Assembly: GCA_025677825.1 (NCBI GenBank)
Contig: JAIXMO010000074.1
Span: 1-64,000 of the forward strand
Length of the DNA: 64,000 bases
Direction of reading: 5' to 3'
From: Helicostylum pulchrum
Taxonomy: Eukaryota > Mucoromycota > Mucoromycetes > Mucorales > Mucoraceae
The position numbers and the translations under genes are program-made. How positions within the stretch are numbered: the stretch's first letter is position 1; each line of letters starts with the position of its first letter. This document shows positions 11,666 through 21,452 of this stretch, piece after piece. The notes under the pieces were generated by a model. The model was not told the DNA's origin and searched no databases. It saw only the letters and a list, made by a program, of their open reading frames with translations.

Positions 11666-12726
11666 ATGGCTAAAGAAAAAAAACCAAGCAAGAAAACTCC
11701 TTTGACGGTATTAAAACCACTGCATTACCTATTATTAAAAATAATGCAAAACGCCGGTTGTTCACCTTCTGTATTGAGAGACTACCTAGACAAAAATCTT
11801 CCAGTAACAAACAATATTGCTTGGAGTCAATATGCTAAAGAAAATTTTGATAATACCGCAAAGATTGTCGTAGAAAAAAATGCCGGTGCCAGTAGTGACG
11901 ACAAACCTAAAGAACAATCACCAGCAGAAAACGTAAGTTAAACTGTAGAAGAGAGTAGGATGCGCTCCACTAGTATAAACAAAATTATCAGGAACGATCT
12001 CCCTACAGATATAAGAAGTATACTAATGAAGAACTTGCAAGAAACAATAGATAAAACATCTAATTGCATCGCCAATTTCTCAGAAATTGTATTTTTAACT
12101 ATGCTCTTGTTAAAGGACGGTAGTTTGGTATGCAAAGACAACGAAACTAGCTATGATTGTTCAGTAAAAGGTTTGGATCTATCAAAAATTCTTCCAAAGG
12201 AATTTATTTTTATAACGCAAAAATTGGGGCCTGCTCCTCTCTCCCATTTTGCCTCTAACACAGAATGTATTAATGAGATTAACGGTCTCTTTGAAGAAGC
12301 ACACTTGGGCCTTATGCATTCTCATTTTTTTGGTGCCAGAGGTCAAATGAAGAGCTCAATAGAAAATAATCCTGTGCAGAACTCTCTTATCGAATACTTA
12401 GCATCTATTGGTGTTGATAGAAATACATACACAGATGAAACGCAGCTATCGAGTGTAGATGGGTATTGCTCGTAGTACTTACTTTGCAAATTTAAAAACC
12501 ATGTGGGATAAAAAAAAATATTTAATTCAATGCTCAACCATCTTTTGGACGTGCTGTTACGTGTGCAGGGATGACACAGCTACTATTTCAGCAAACATTT
12601 CCTGCATTCGCTTCTGGCATCAGTCAATTCAATACTGATTTCAACATTCTAACCTCTTCCTTCTTTAATGAAAGAGAACGACAGGGCAATGACGAAGTCA
12701 CTATTCGAGATCGTAAAGATTTGTAA
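11666..12726 (+). pseudogene. Uncharacterised ORF with one in-frame TAA
   Basis: A frame from the ATG at 11666 runs to 12475, broken only by a TAA at 11939-11941, and continues in the same frame on both sides. The N-terminal part is basic (MAKEKKPSKK), then PLHYLLLKIMQNAGCSPSVL. The second part is mixed hydrophobic and polar with no motif I recognise. A third coding-like stretch, about 12566-12726 (MTQLLFQQTFPAFASGISQF to a TAA), lies in another frame. It can be joined by a GT-AG intron with donor at about 12467 and acceptor at 12568, though the donor is weak. Removing the TAA by splicing would need an intron of about 21 nt, which is implausible. This is either a recently inactivated gene or a lineage-specific gene whose model I have wrong. 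Function unknown. Confidence 0.4.
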
Positions 12727-12857
12727 TGGTAAGCAACAAATATGAATAAAAGTGTAAGAGGGTATTGTTTATTATTCACAAACAGGCTAGATGTGACAGC
12801 CTTAAATTATGGATTTTTAACGATTTCGATTACATCTTACACGTGATTCATATTTCT

Positions 12858-14087
12858 TTAATCATCTTCTTCTTCATCATTCCAACCTTCCGTTAAACCA
12901 ACTTGAACTTGTAACTTTGAAAATTGTTTTAAAGAATTAATATGCCATACTTTCTCACAGTCATAAATCAACGTCGATAACGGAATGACACCTACATCTC
13001 GACCCTTAATATACACTTCCGAAAACCCGATCAACTCTTGTTTCCCATCTGAATCTTGAACTACTAAACAGACTGTAATCATCGACAGCTCTTCCATCCA
13101 AGCTTTAATATCTTCCAAATGACCTTGAATAGAAATACCCGGATTATTCTCTAGCGCTGTCCAAGTGTCGTTTTCATTTTCTGCTGAACATGTATATTGT
13201 TTATCTGCAAATTCATATTGAAAAAAAGCTTGCACAGTATTTGGAAAGTTTTTCGTAATGGAAGATATATGCTTTGCATCGATAATTCGAAACTCGAAAC
13301 TATATTGATCTAGACCATTACCAATAGCTATAGTTTGTTCCTCTTCTTCCTCATGTCCTTGTTGTTCTTCTTCATGGTGAACATGTTCATAATCACTTTC
13401 GTCTAATAACTCTTCATCTTCATCATCTTCAGCATTTAATAATAAACTATTATCACTCATATTCATCAACAATTCACTGACATCTGAGCAAATCTCTAGT
13501 CCCTCTTCACCTTCCTCCTCCTCCTCAGAACGACCATAATCAGTTTTCATAGGTCTTTGCATTGGTGTTCCAAACTTTTTCTCTACCGCGTCCGTATTCT
13601 GTGGCATCTCTGCAATAAACAAACCAGCTTTGACTTGAGACCGATTATTATCATTAACAGACAACCAATCACCTTTATCTACTACAAACTGTTGAATTTG
13701 AGAAATGTCTCTTTTTCCATTTAAAATAACCATTTTAGCATCTTCCATTTTAAGTACAATCGACCCCAATATATCTCTTGCACCTTTCTCCGCCATCGTG
13801 TTTACTTCCAGAGTAACTTGAGCTTGTCTTTTTCGTAAACGATGCAAGATTTGACTAGAGACGTAATATACCAGTGTTGTTCTCCATTGCGGTTTATCTG
13901 TTAATACAGTTGGTTTTGTTGAAATGAGTGTAGTAGGCGGTATTAAGTCGTCCACAGGTCGTGGTAATTTCAAATTAAGTCGAGACGCAATATAAACATC
14001 TTTATCTTCTTGTGCAATAAAGTGTTGACCATCTTCAATAGCTACAAGAATAGCGTAATGACAATTTTTAGTTAATAGTAAAGACAT
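12858..14087 (-). CDS. Cep120-like C2-domain protein (DUF3668 type)
   Basis: Single exon, 409 residues. The N-terminal about 125 residues resemble the first C2 domain of Cep120: YAILVAIEDGQHF opens it and DILGSIVLKMEDA closes it, matching the family layout (strand, GRRF-like turn, IGYIVLDLR-like strand). The C-terminal half, from about residue 255 (YSFEFRIIDAKHISSI) through VCLVVQDSDG and LIGFSEVYI, matches the second C2-like module. A very acidic linker (EEEEEGEE, EDDEDEELLDE) separates them. In animals Cep120 promotes centriole elongation. Mucorales are thought to lack centrioles and cilia, so a different role is likely. The start lies only 51 bases downstream of the stop of the next minus-strand gene, so the two genes are tightly packed in tandem. 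Confidence 0.68.
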   Translation of the reverse strand: MSLLLTKNCHYAILVAIEDGQHFIAQEDKDVYIASRLNLKLPRPVDDLIPPTTLISTKPTVLTDKPQWRTTLVYYVSSQILHRLRKRQAQVTLEVNTMAEKGARDILGSIVLKMEDAKMVILNGKRDISQIQQFVVDKGDWLSVNDNNRSQVKAGLFIAEMPQNTDAVEKKFGTPMQRPMKTDYGRSEEEEEGEEGLEICSDVSELLMNMSDNSLLLNAEDDEDEELLDESDYEHVHHEEEQQGHEEEEEQTIAIGNGLDQYSFEFRIIDAKHISSITKNFPNTVQAFFQYEFADKQYTCSAENENDTWTALENNPGISIQGHLEDIKAWMEELSMITVCLVVQDSDGKQELIGFSEVYIKGRDVGVIPLSTLIYDCEKVWHINSLKQFSKLQVQVGLTEGWNDEEEDD

Positions 14088-14138
14088 TTTTTTTTTGGTT
14101 AAAAAAAAAGAAAGAAAAGGACAAAGAAAAAAAAAATA

Positions 14139-15975
14139 TTATTTGTTTATTACGCCTTTGACATAAATGCAACCAGGATTGGTCGTTTCAAAAAGCCACC
14201 CTCCCTTTTTTAATAATTTGATTGTAGCAGGTAATAATTTGGCTCCACCTTCTGAATGTTTACCAATACCTGTAATAATCTTTAAAGGTTGGAATTGGCG
14301 TCGAGCTAAATTATTAAGAGTTAATTGCTTTGAAACTGAATTTTGTTATTTTACTTAATAGCTTACAAGATTGCATTTGACTTCGAGACCACCATTGTGT
14401 AACACCTTCTTGAACAAGAACTTGCGCTTCTGCCACTGTTAGACCGTGAAGATCTAATAAATGATCATCATTGTGACGAATTCTAATAAAGATATTTAAT
14501 TCTAATACTGCTTTTTCTTCTAGGGGTTTTTTTTTATAAATATATATACCTGTGGTTTCGTACAGTAGCTCTGGCAGCTCTCATATTCCAATCTTTTGCT
14601 CTACTATCAATCTGTCTCGCATTATCCGAGTAATAAAAAGCGATTCCGCCTTCACCGGGCCCTTTATTCTTTGATTGTCTATAGGCCGCCGCGGCCTTTC
14701 GAAATAACTCATTTCTCTCCATAATAAGTTGCATTGCAATATCTCTACATTCTTCTGGATCATCGTCCACATAGTTATTTTGATTATTCATTAATAAATA
14801 TTCGGGTATCACAGGCATGCCATCCTTCTTCTTCTTTCTTCTGACCACTTCTGATTCCTTTGCCATCTTTTGTAACCTAGCCTCTAGTGCTTGTTGACTA
14901 ATATCAAACGATAAAAAGTGTTCAATACCAGCTTGTATCATTTGATCCACCGTCTTTTCTTTTCCTCCATCTCCTCCTTCAAACCGAATAATTACTCCAA
15001 CAGATACACGATATATATCATCCATGGATCTGTCAACCATAATCGCTTCTAGTTCTTGTTTCACATTGGTTAAATCTTTTACCATGGTCCAACTCATTTC
15101 ATGTTCTGGTCTTTCAGTAGGTCGCTTTTCCATGATCATTTTGACAGATGCAATAATGTTACCTCGACAATGTTGTACGCAAGTTGCAACAACCATTTTA
15201 GGTACAATAGGAAAGTAACGTTGAATTTTATTAATACTGATGTCATACTGATGCCATGAATTAAAAGGTACTGACGCCAATTCATCATACGCGTCATGAT
15301 CAATAGTATTATTGTTTACACTACCACTGGTACTATAAGGGTTAGGTAATTTTCCCGAACTCCAAACAGTTCCCTTCTTTTTCGATTTCTTTTTCGGTTT
15401 CTTTTTCATTGCATCTGTATTATTCTTTTTTTCAAAATAACTATCTTCACCTTTCTCCACTACACAACCATCAGCATCTTCTACATCTTGTAAATACTCT
15501 TGGCTCAATAATAAATCTGTTGCCTTTTCAATATCGTTATCTGTTGCCTTTAAAGCATCCACCAAATTGTCCAGTGGTAAAGTAGGAAAACAAGTATATA
15601 AAAAATTGACATTGTCATCTTCACTTTCGTTTGTTGTAGTCGACTCGTCTAGTTCCAGTTGCTCCATTGCTTGCATCGCCTCTTGTTCTTCTTCTTGGTC
15701 CAGTGTGTGTTCTGTATTTTTTGCTAACGAAGACAATATTTCAAACGAAGCATCGTAATTGTATGAATCGTTCCAAATAGCCTGAATAAGTGAAGGGTCC
15801 AAAGGCGGACAAAAAGTTTCCTACACACACTTGTAAATAATTTTACAGAGGACGGGGGACGACAACAAACCTGTAATTTAGCTTCGTTATTCGCTCGTTC
15901 TTCTTTAAGCTTTGTTTCATTTTCATCTTTTTTCAAAAGTAAAGGTGTATATTGGTTATCTTGTAATCTTCCCAT
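14139..15975 (-). CDS. CUE and SMR domain protein (Cue2/N4BP2-like)
   Basis: Four exons: 15975-15871, 15820-14550, 14482-14367 and 14335-14139, giving 562 residues in frame. A CUE ubiquitin-binding domain is visible near residue 110 (CFPTLPLDNLVDALKATDND). A DUF1771 segment rich in Ala and Arg follows (AAAYRQSKNKGPGEGGIAFY). The C-terminal SMR domain has LDLHGLTVAEAQ and the TGIGKHSEGG loop. In yeast, the CUE-SMR protein Cue2 is the endonuclease that cuts mRNA at stalled ribosomes (no-go decay). The same domain order suggests that role, acting on collided ribosomes in the cytoplasm. The last intron (14336-14366) is only 31 bp. It is needed to keep the SMR frame, so either it is a true micro-intron or the join is wrong. 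Confidence 0.85.
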
Positions 15976-16782
15976 ATCCGTTTCTATATTTCATTCTCTA
16001 AAAAAAGTAAAGCAAAAAAAAAAGAAAAAAAGACAAAAAAAAAAAAGGCTCCTTCCTTCTTCTTTTGAACTAAAAAAAACATGAGACAATTCATAACTGG
16101 ATTTTAATTTTACAAATTGTTATGATTCATGACAAAGAGGCATACGAATAGAACCCATGATACACAATGACTCCCATCTCTCTCTTTTTAAGACTCTTTT
16201 TTACTGTGTATGTTCATCTTTAATAGGCATTTACAAAAAAGTATTCTCTGCTAGGTTATTATGAAACTTGGTTAAAAACCCTGTTTATCGTTTTCATAGT
16301 AATCTGGCTTACACAACCCGAAAAAAAAGTGTTGTTTCGCAGATTCCATATCAACTTCCAGGTTTACATCACTCCTAACATCAAATGAGCCCACTCTTAT
16401 CTCTATTCAATTGAAATATATACTTTTTTGGTAATCATTTTTTAGATAAAAAAGCTTCTTTCAGAGGGAGGATGAATACTAGGGTTAAGAAGTGTATGTA
16501 TGTGTTTCGTAGCCGTACTTTTTTTTAATTTTATATTGAACAAACAAGTTAAAACTACATTTCCATCGTTACAACTTTCTAAACCTTATAGACCTTTTTA
16601 CGTTCTCTCTCTCTCTTTTTGACAAGGTTGTCTTCAAGAAGAAGGGAACTAAAAAAAATTAAGATAACCCAAGTCACACAGAATACTCTCAGCTATGGAC
16701 TCCGTCCGGAACACAGTTTTTAATAAACATGAATCGAATCGACATAACATATTGAATCCTCCTTTTTCATAACTATCTCACA
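15976..16782. other. Promoter region of eS4
   Basis: No gene seen. The stretch holds T and A tracts and a telo-box-like AGGGTTA at about 16481-16487 (TAACCCT on the other strand), a motif often found before ribosomal protein genes in fungi. With one copy only, this could be chance. Confidence 0.4.
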
Positions 16783-17865
16783 ATGGTATGGACCACATAA
16801 TTAATACAGCATCAAACTAGTTGAATCCATTTAATGTATATATGGATGGATGCTTATGATAGATGGATGGATTAAAAGCAATGGATTTACTAAACACAAT
16901 CATTTTTTTTTTCAATAGGGTCGTGGTCCTAAGAAACATATGAAGCGTCTCGCCGCTCCCAAGCATTGGATGCTTGACAAACTTTTAGGTAAGCTATTCT
17001 ATTCAATAACGGGTTATATCTGGTATCACGCTACTGTTTAGACTTTTTTTTTTTCGAGTTTTTGCAAATTGCGAAATTTCTTTTAAAAAAAAGATTCCAG
17101 TAACATGTGATCAATTCCAAACAAGTAACATAAACTAATCACATTGTAACGAAAATAGGTGCTTATGCTCCTAAGCCCTCTTCCGGTCCTCATAAGACCC
17201 GTGAGTGTCTTCCTTTGATCGTCTTCATCCGTAACCGTTTGAAGTATGCTCTTAACGGTAAGGAAGTCCAATCTATCCTCATGCAACGTTTGGTCAAGGT
17301 TGACGGTAAGGTCCGTACCGATTCCACTTTCCCTGCTGGTTTCATGGATGTCGTCTCTATTGAGAAGACTGGTGAAAACTTCCGTCTTGTCTATGATGTC
17401 AAGGGTCGTTTCGCTATCCACCGTATCACTGATGAAGAGGCCAAGTACAAGCTCTGTAAGGTTAAGAAGGTCCTCGTTGGTGCCAAGGGTATCCCTTATA
17501 TCACCACCCACGATGGTCGTACCATGCGTTACCCCGATCCTCTCATCAAGGTCAACGATACCATTCGTTTCAACCTCGAAGAAAACAAGATTGCTGATTT
17601 CGTCAAGTTCGAAGTCGGTAACGTTGTCATGATCACTGGTGGTCGTAATATTGGTCGTGTCGGTCAACTCGTTCACCGTGAACGTCATATTGGTGGTTTC
17701 GAAATCGTCCACGTCAAGGATTCTCTTGATCGTGTCTTCGCTACTCGTATCTCCAACGTCTTCACCATCGGTCAAGGCTCCAAGCCTTGGGTCTCTCTCC
17801 CCAAGGGTAAGGGTATCAAGCTCTCCATCACTGAAGAGCGTGATCGTCGTAGAGCTGCCAACTAA
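16783..17865 (+). CDS. RPS4: 40S ribosomal protein S4 (eS4)
   Basis: Three exons: 16783-16785 (the ATG alone), 16919-16988 and 17159-17865, giving 259 residues, the normal family length. The start reads [20 protein letters not shown], the conserved eS4 N-terminus. The rest is collinear with eS4, including the S4-like RNA-binding part and the KOW region ([17 protein letters not shown]). The protein sits in the small ribosomal subunit. Codon use is strongly biased toward C-ending codons (GGT, GTC, AAG), unlike its neighbours, as expected for high expression. An intron immediately after the start codon is common in fungal ribosomal protein genes. A 230-codon antisense frame over exon 3 is a shadow of that codon bias. 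Confidence 0.98.
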
Positions 17866-18170
17866 GTTTTTTAAAACTTTTGTATACGCTTCTTCTAATA
17901 CACTCCCACAAAATATCTTATCAAAAAAAATTTATAAATAAACCATTTAAACTTTTTTTTTGTAAACATACTAGACATAATTTTATGATAAATTAATCTT
18001 TTATTTATCTTTTTTTATCACCTTTTTTTTTCTTTTTTAATTGACCGTGTATCAATATTTCTCCCTAAGTCATAGTCAGACTTTCAAGTTCGCTTTTATA
18101 TTAATGGTATGTTTATAACGATTTAGTACACAAGCTATTTCTGCTTAGACAATGAAAGAAATGTTGTTTT
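17866..18170. other. Short convergent intergenic region
   Basis: About 300 bp of T-rich DNA between the eS4 stop and the end of the interrupted minus-strand gene. Nothing else is recognised. Confidence 0.5.
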
Positions 18171-20013
18171 TCATTCTTCATCGCTCAGATCACTATCCGC
18201 AAAATCACTAAACCATATAGATTTCTGTTGGAAATCAGACCAGGCCTTTTTGTCTTCCTTACTAATGGCTTTTGTTGACTTGACTTGATTTAATTGATTC
18301 CGGAGATCCAAACACATCGATAATGTTTGTAGAGATAAGAATACATCTTATTATTATATAACAATCGCTGTACCTTAAAATAATGTAACTTATTGACATA
18401 GTTTTTGATTGCTCCATTCTTTACAAGCTCGACATTTGAGGGAGTATCCACATCGGTAACCTTTTCAAGTACAAACCAGCTTTTGTCAATCAAGCGAATT
18501 ATCAACATTTCCCCTTCTAGTCTTGAAATTATCATCGATGGGATTTTCATATCACAGTTGTTAGTTTTTTTCAGGAGTACAAGATAGAGCAAAAACAGTA
18601 ATTTGTCAAGATGGAAATGCAGGAAATGAGTGAAGCAAACTTCCATCGTAGAAGAATATAATTTATTAACATAATCGGCCTCGCTATTATCTTCTTCGTG
18701 GTTATACAAATAGCTGTGATGTGCCATCGAGTCTAGAATAAAAAAAAATTGATAATCGTTCTCGATGAGATTACGTACATTTACATTTGAAGATAAATTC
18801 CCTTGTTTTTGTCACCGTTGTTTTCATGTTCGATCCCCTTGATACATTTTCTTAAGAGCTGATTATCATCTTCGAGACTTGAATACTTTATAGATAGTAA
18901 ATAGTTGGCAAAATAAACTTGGAATTATGAGTAAAATATTTATCTCACCTTATCAATAATCCTGTCAAACTCCATTGTGTCGCATGTCGATTGTTGTCGG
19001 TGGTTTGAGGATAAAGATTCAACTATTAGAGTCTGATGTGCAGCAGTGAATAAGTCAAGATGTGAGACAGCAGATAAATCGGAAATATCGACAATATTGT
19101 TCATAGCCAACCTATAATACACTGTCAATGAATCATAGCTTACGTTTTGCAGTAAATTAATATTTTACGTTTTGAAGTAATTAGTTTTATAATCAATGAT
19201 ATTACTAGTGCTGGCATGATCTTTGATTATTGTTCCCACGCTTTTTCTTAAACCATCAAGGCACAACAAGTCATTGCGGATTGGCTAAGAAAAAAAAGAT
19301 ATTAGCTATCTGTAAGCATCTTTTGTAAAGAAACCAGCAAATTACGGGAATTCTCTTCTGTCTCTTGTGAGAGTTCTCAGGGACGTCCTTCTTCAGAGTA
19401 TAAATAAATTTATATTGTGAAACTGCGAATAGCTCATTAAATCAGTTATGATCTACGTGACATATTTCTTTACTACTTGGATAACCGTGGTAATTCTAGA
19501 GCTAATACATGCAAAAAAGCCCTGACTTCGGAAGGGGTGCACTTATTAGATAAAGCCAACGCTGGAAGAGTCTCATCCAGTTTTCTGGTCTTTCTTTCAT
19601 CCAACTCGTCGTCAACTAATTTTTTCCAGAAGTCTCTGGTTATGGCAAGCAACAGCGTCTATCAAAAAGATACAAAATGCTATTAATACCAAGAGAATAC
19701 AAATTTAGAATTTAACAACAATTACACTGTATTTGTTGTTCTTGATGTTTTGGGCCCACTCTGAGAAAGCCTTATTGCTGCTTTGTAAGGCCTCTTCCAC
19801 AGAGTATCTATAGCCGTCTTCAGCCTGTTTTTACATATCATAGGTGTAGCCGCCTTGTACAAAGAACTTAGGAACTCCATTATTAGTAGTGTGGTTTTCC
19901 TCAAGCCAAGAGCAGGAATCCTTAAATAAGAATGTTAGATTTCGTTTATGTAATTTATAGAGTAACAGCATGCCATATGGGCAGTCTCTTTTTTTTCTTG
20001 TTTGTGGGGGCAT
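18171..20013 (-). pseudogene. Unknown gene (copy 1), interrupted by an 18S rRNA fragment
   Basis: A multi-exon minus-strand gene can be followed almost end to end. The start MPPQTRKKRDCPYGM is at 20013, then FFVQGGYTYDM, a TAA, and AEDGYRYSVEEALQ. A GT-AG intron follows at about 19637-19695, then ITRDFWKKLVDDELDERK. About 170 bases of antisense 18S rRNA (19397-19568) then break the frame, and it resumes as LKKDVPENSHKRQKRIPVIC. Further exons read NDLLCLDGLRKSVG, NNIVDISDLSAVSHLDL, YSSLEDDNQLLRKCIKG and SWFVLEKVTDVDT. An acidic end DFADSDLSDEE stops at 18171. The region after SWFVLEKV has one unresolved junction. A second copy lies at 20510-21290 on the other strand. I do not recognise the family. 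Because the 3' exons are intact, the gene was probably functional until recently. Confidence 0.5.
19397..19568 (+). rRNA. Partial 18S rRNA segment (inserted relic)
   Basis: About 170 bases match the 5' domain of fungal 18S rRNA. Recognisable words are GAAACTGCGAATAGCTCATT, TACTTGGATAACCGTGG, TAATTCTAGAGCTAATACAT and AGGGGTGCACTTATTAGAT. It starts near GTATAAATAAATTTATA and stops at CCAACGCT. It is a fragment, not a gene: no flanking rRNA is present. It interrupts copy 1 of the unknown gene in antisense, at a point where copy 2 is continuous. A few differences from a typical Mucorales 18S suggest it is old or edited by drift. Confidence 0.88.
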
Positions 20014-20509
20014 TGTATCGATTAGGTGTTATATGAGAGTAATGGACTCGAAAAAGAGGGAGGTTTAATACCCAGACATGTTCATCTCATAAATCCGAAA
20101 ATTGACCAGCCCAATGCTTGTTTTATTTATGTCCTCGCTTTTTTAGGTTATAAATCCAGGACGATTCATGCTAATTCACTTTAATGAACCCTAGTTATTA
20201 CTCATAATAATAGGAAAATAAAGAATGGTGCATTTTATATAAAATTTCAATAAAACTTTTAATCAGCTTTTATTTTCATTACTATTATTACTTCGTTCAT
20301 TTGTTTTCGCGTAATTTATCATGACATTTAATAACATTCTTCGTAATTTAAAATTTTATATTGTCATGTCTGCTATGGCCACCTTTGTGTATTGAAAAGA
20401 ACGAAAATAACAGCCGTTGGAGAATAGCCCGGCCAACATTAAATGAGAAGAGGTAACTTAATGACATGATCCTCACAAATACAATTAACAGTTATGAACA
20501 AAACGTTAC
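20014..20509. other. Spacer between the two head-to-head gene copies
   Basis: About 500 bp of AT-rich DNA with no open frame of interest. It would contain the promoters of both copies. Confidence 0.4.
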
Positions 20510-21290
20510 ATGATATTTTCTGCTTTATCGATGGCTTGAACCTTGAGGTTGATCATCCAAGCGATGTCACAGAGCAAAATACCTATTATAGTAATTGATT
20601 TTCCTAAGTTCCTCGTAAAAGGTGAATACCACGTATTATTTGCAAGAACTGGCTGAAGATGATTGTAAGTATTCTGTTGATGAGGCCTTAAAGAAGCATC
20701 AATAAGGCTTTCTCCGATTGGGCTCAAAACATCAAGAATAACAAATACATTATAATTGTTGATGCTTGTCATAGCTAGAGACTTCGGGAAAAGCTTAGTT
20801 AACGAAGAATTGAGTAAAAGAAAAACCAAGAACATTGAATGAGGCTCTTCTGCTGAAGGACATCCCTGAGACCTCTCAGGTCAAGAGACAAAAGAGAATT
20901 CCTGTTGTGATCTACGGTATCACAAAAAAAAAACGAAATAAAAAAATAAATAAAACAAGTGCTATTAGAGTCTTTATTTAGTAATGGAGATTTAGAGTAA
21001 TTATCTGGTTAAATATATAAAAGATGCTTACAGATAGCTAATATCTTTTTTAGGGGAGAGACGATCCCGGTGATCCTACAATTGAACAAATCGATCCTGC
21101 AAATTCTTTGTACCAGCTCAGGCAACTTCAATTAAAACATCGACTTATCTCAAATTAAGAAGATCTGAATGCCTTCAAGCACCAACCTGTCGCAATTTTT
21201 ACCTTTGGTAATTACTCGAAGAAGAATAATATACCTGATGGAAAAATGGTCTCTCGGTTTATCATGAAGGACCCGTTATTTTTTAAATGA
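20510..21290 (+). pseudogene. Unknown gene (copy 2), decayed
   Basis: Diverged relative of the 18171-20013 gene on the opposite strand, head to head. Recognisable blocks are FPKFLVKGEYHVLFARTG, then after a stop AEDDCKYSVDEALKK, then shifted NKAFSDWAQNIKNNKY, ARDFGKSLVNEELSKRKTKN and LLKDIPETSQVKRQKRIPV. Unlike copy 1, it has no intron before ARDFGK and no 18S insertion. An intron-like stretch at about 20913-21054 contains 30 bases nearly identical to a copy 1 intron, with about 80 extra bases. A final block RDDPGDPTIEQIDPANSLYQ leads to a TAA and more frame, ending near 21290. Stops and frameshifts are frequent, so it is not expressed as a protein. Confidence 0.5.
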
Positions 21291-21452
21291 TAAATAAATA
21301 GTCAATCTCAAAATCATTAGCTGATATTGTGTTGCATTATAAACCAGTGATTAAATCAAAACTACAACGTGCTTTTTCCTAAAATTTGGTTCCAAAAAGC
21401 AGTGTGAAATGCTGTAGTACAAATTCTCTTTTTTTTTTTTATTTTAAATATT

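Noticed and set aside
17083..17775. 230-codon minus-strand ORF antisense to eS4
   Set aside because: It is a shadow of the strong codon bias of eS4; the plus frame is a full-length conserved protein.
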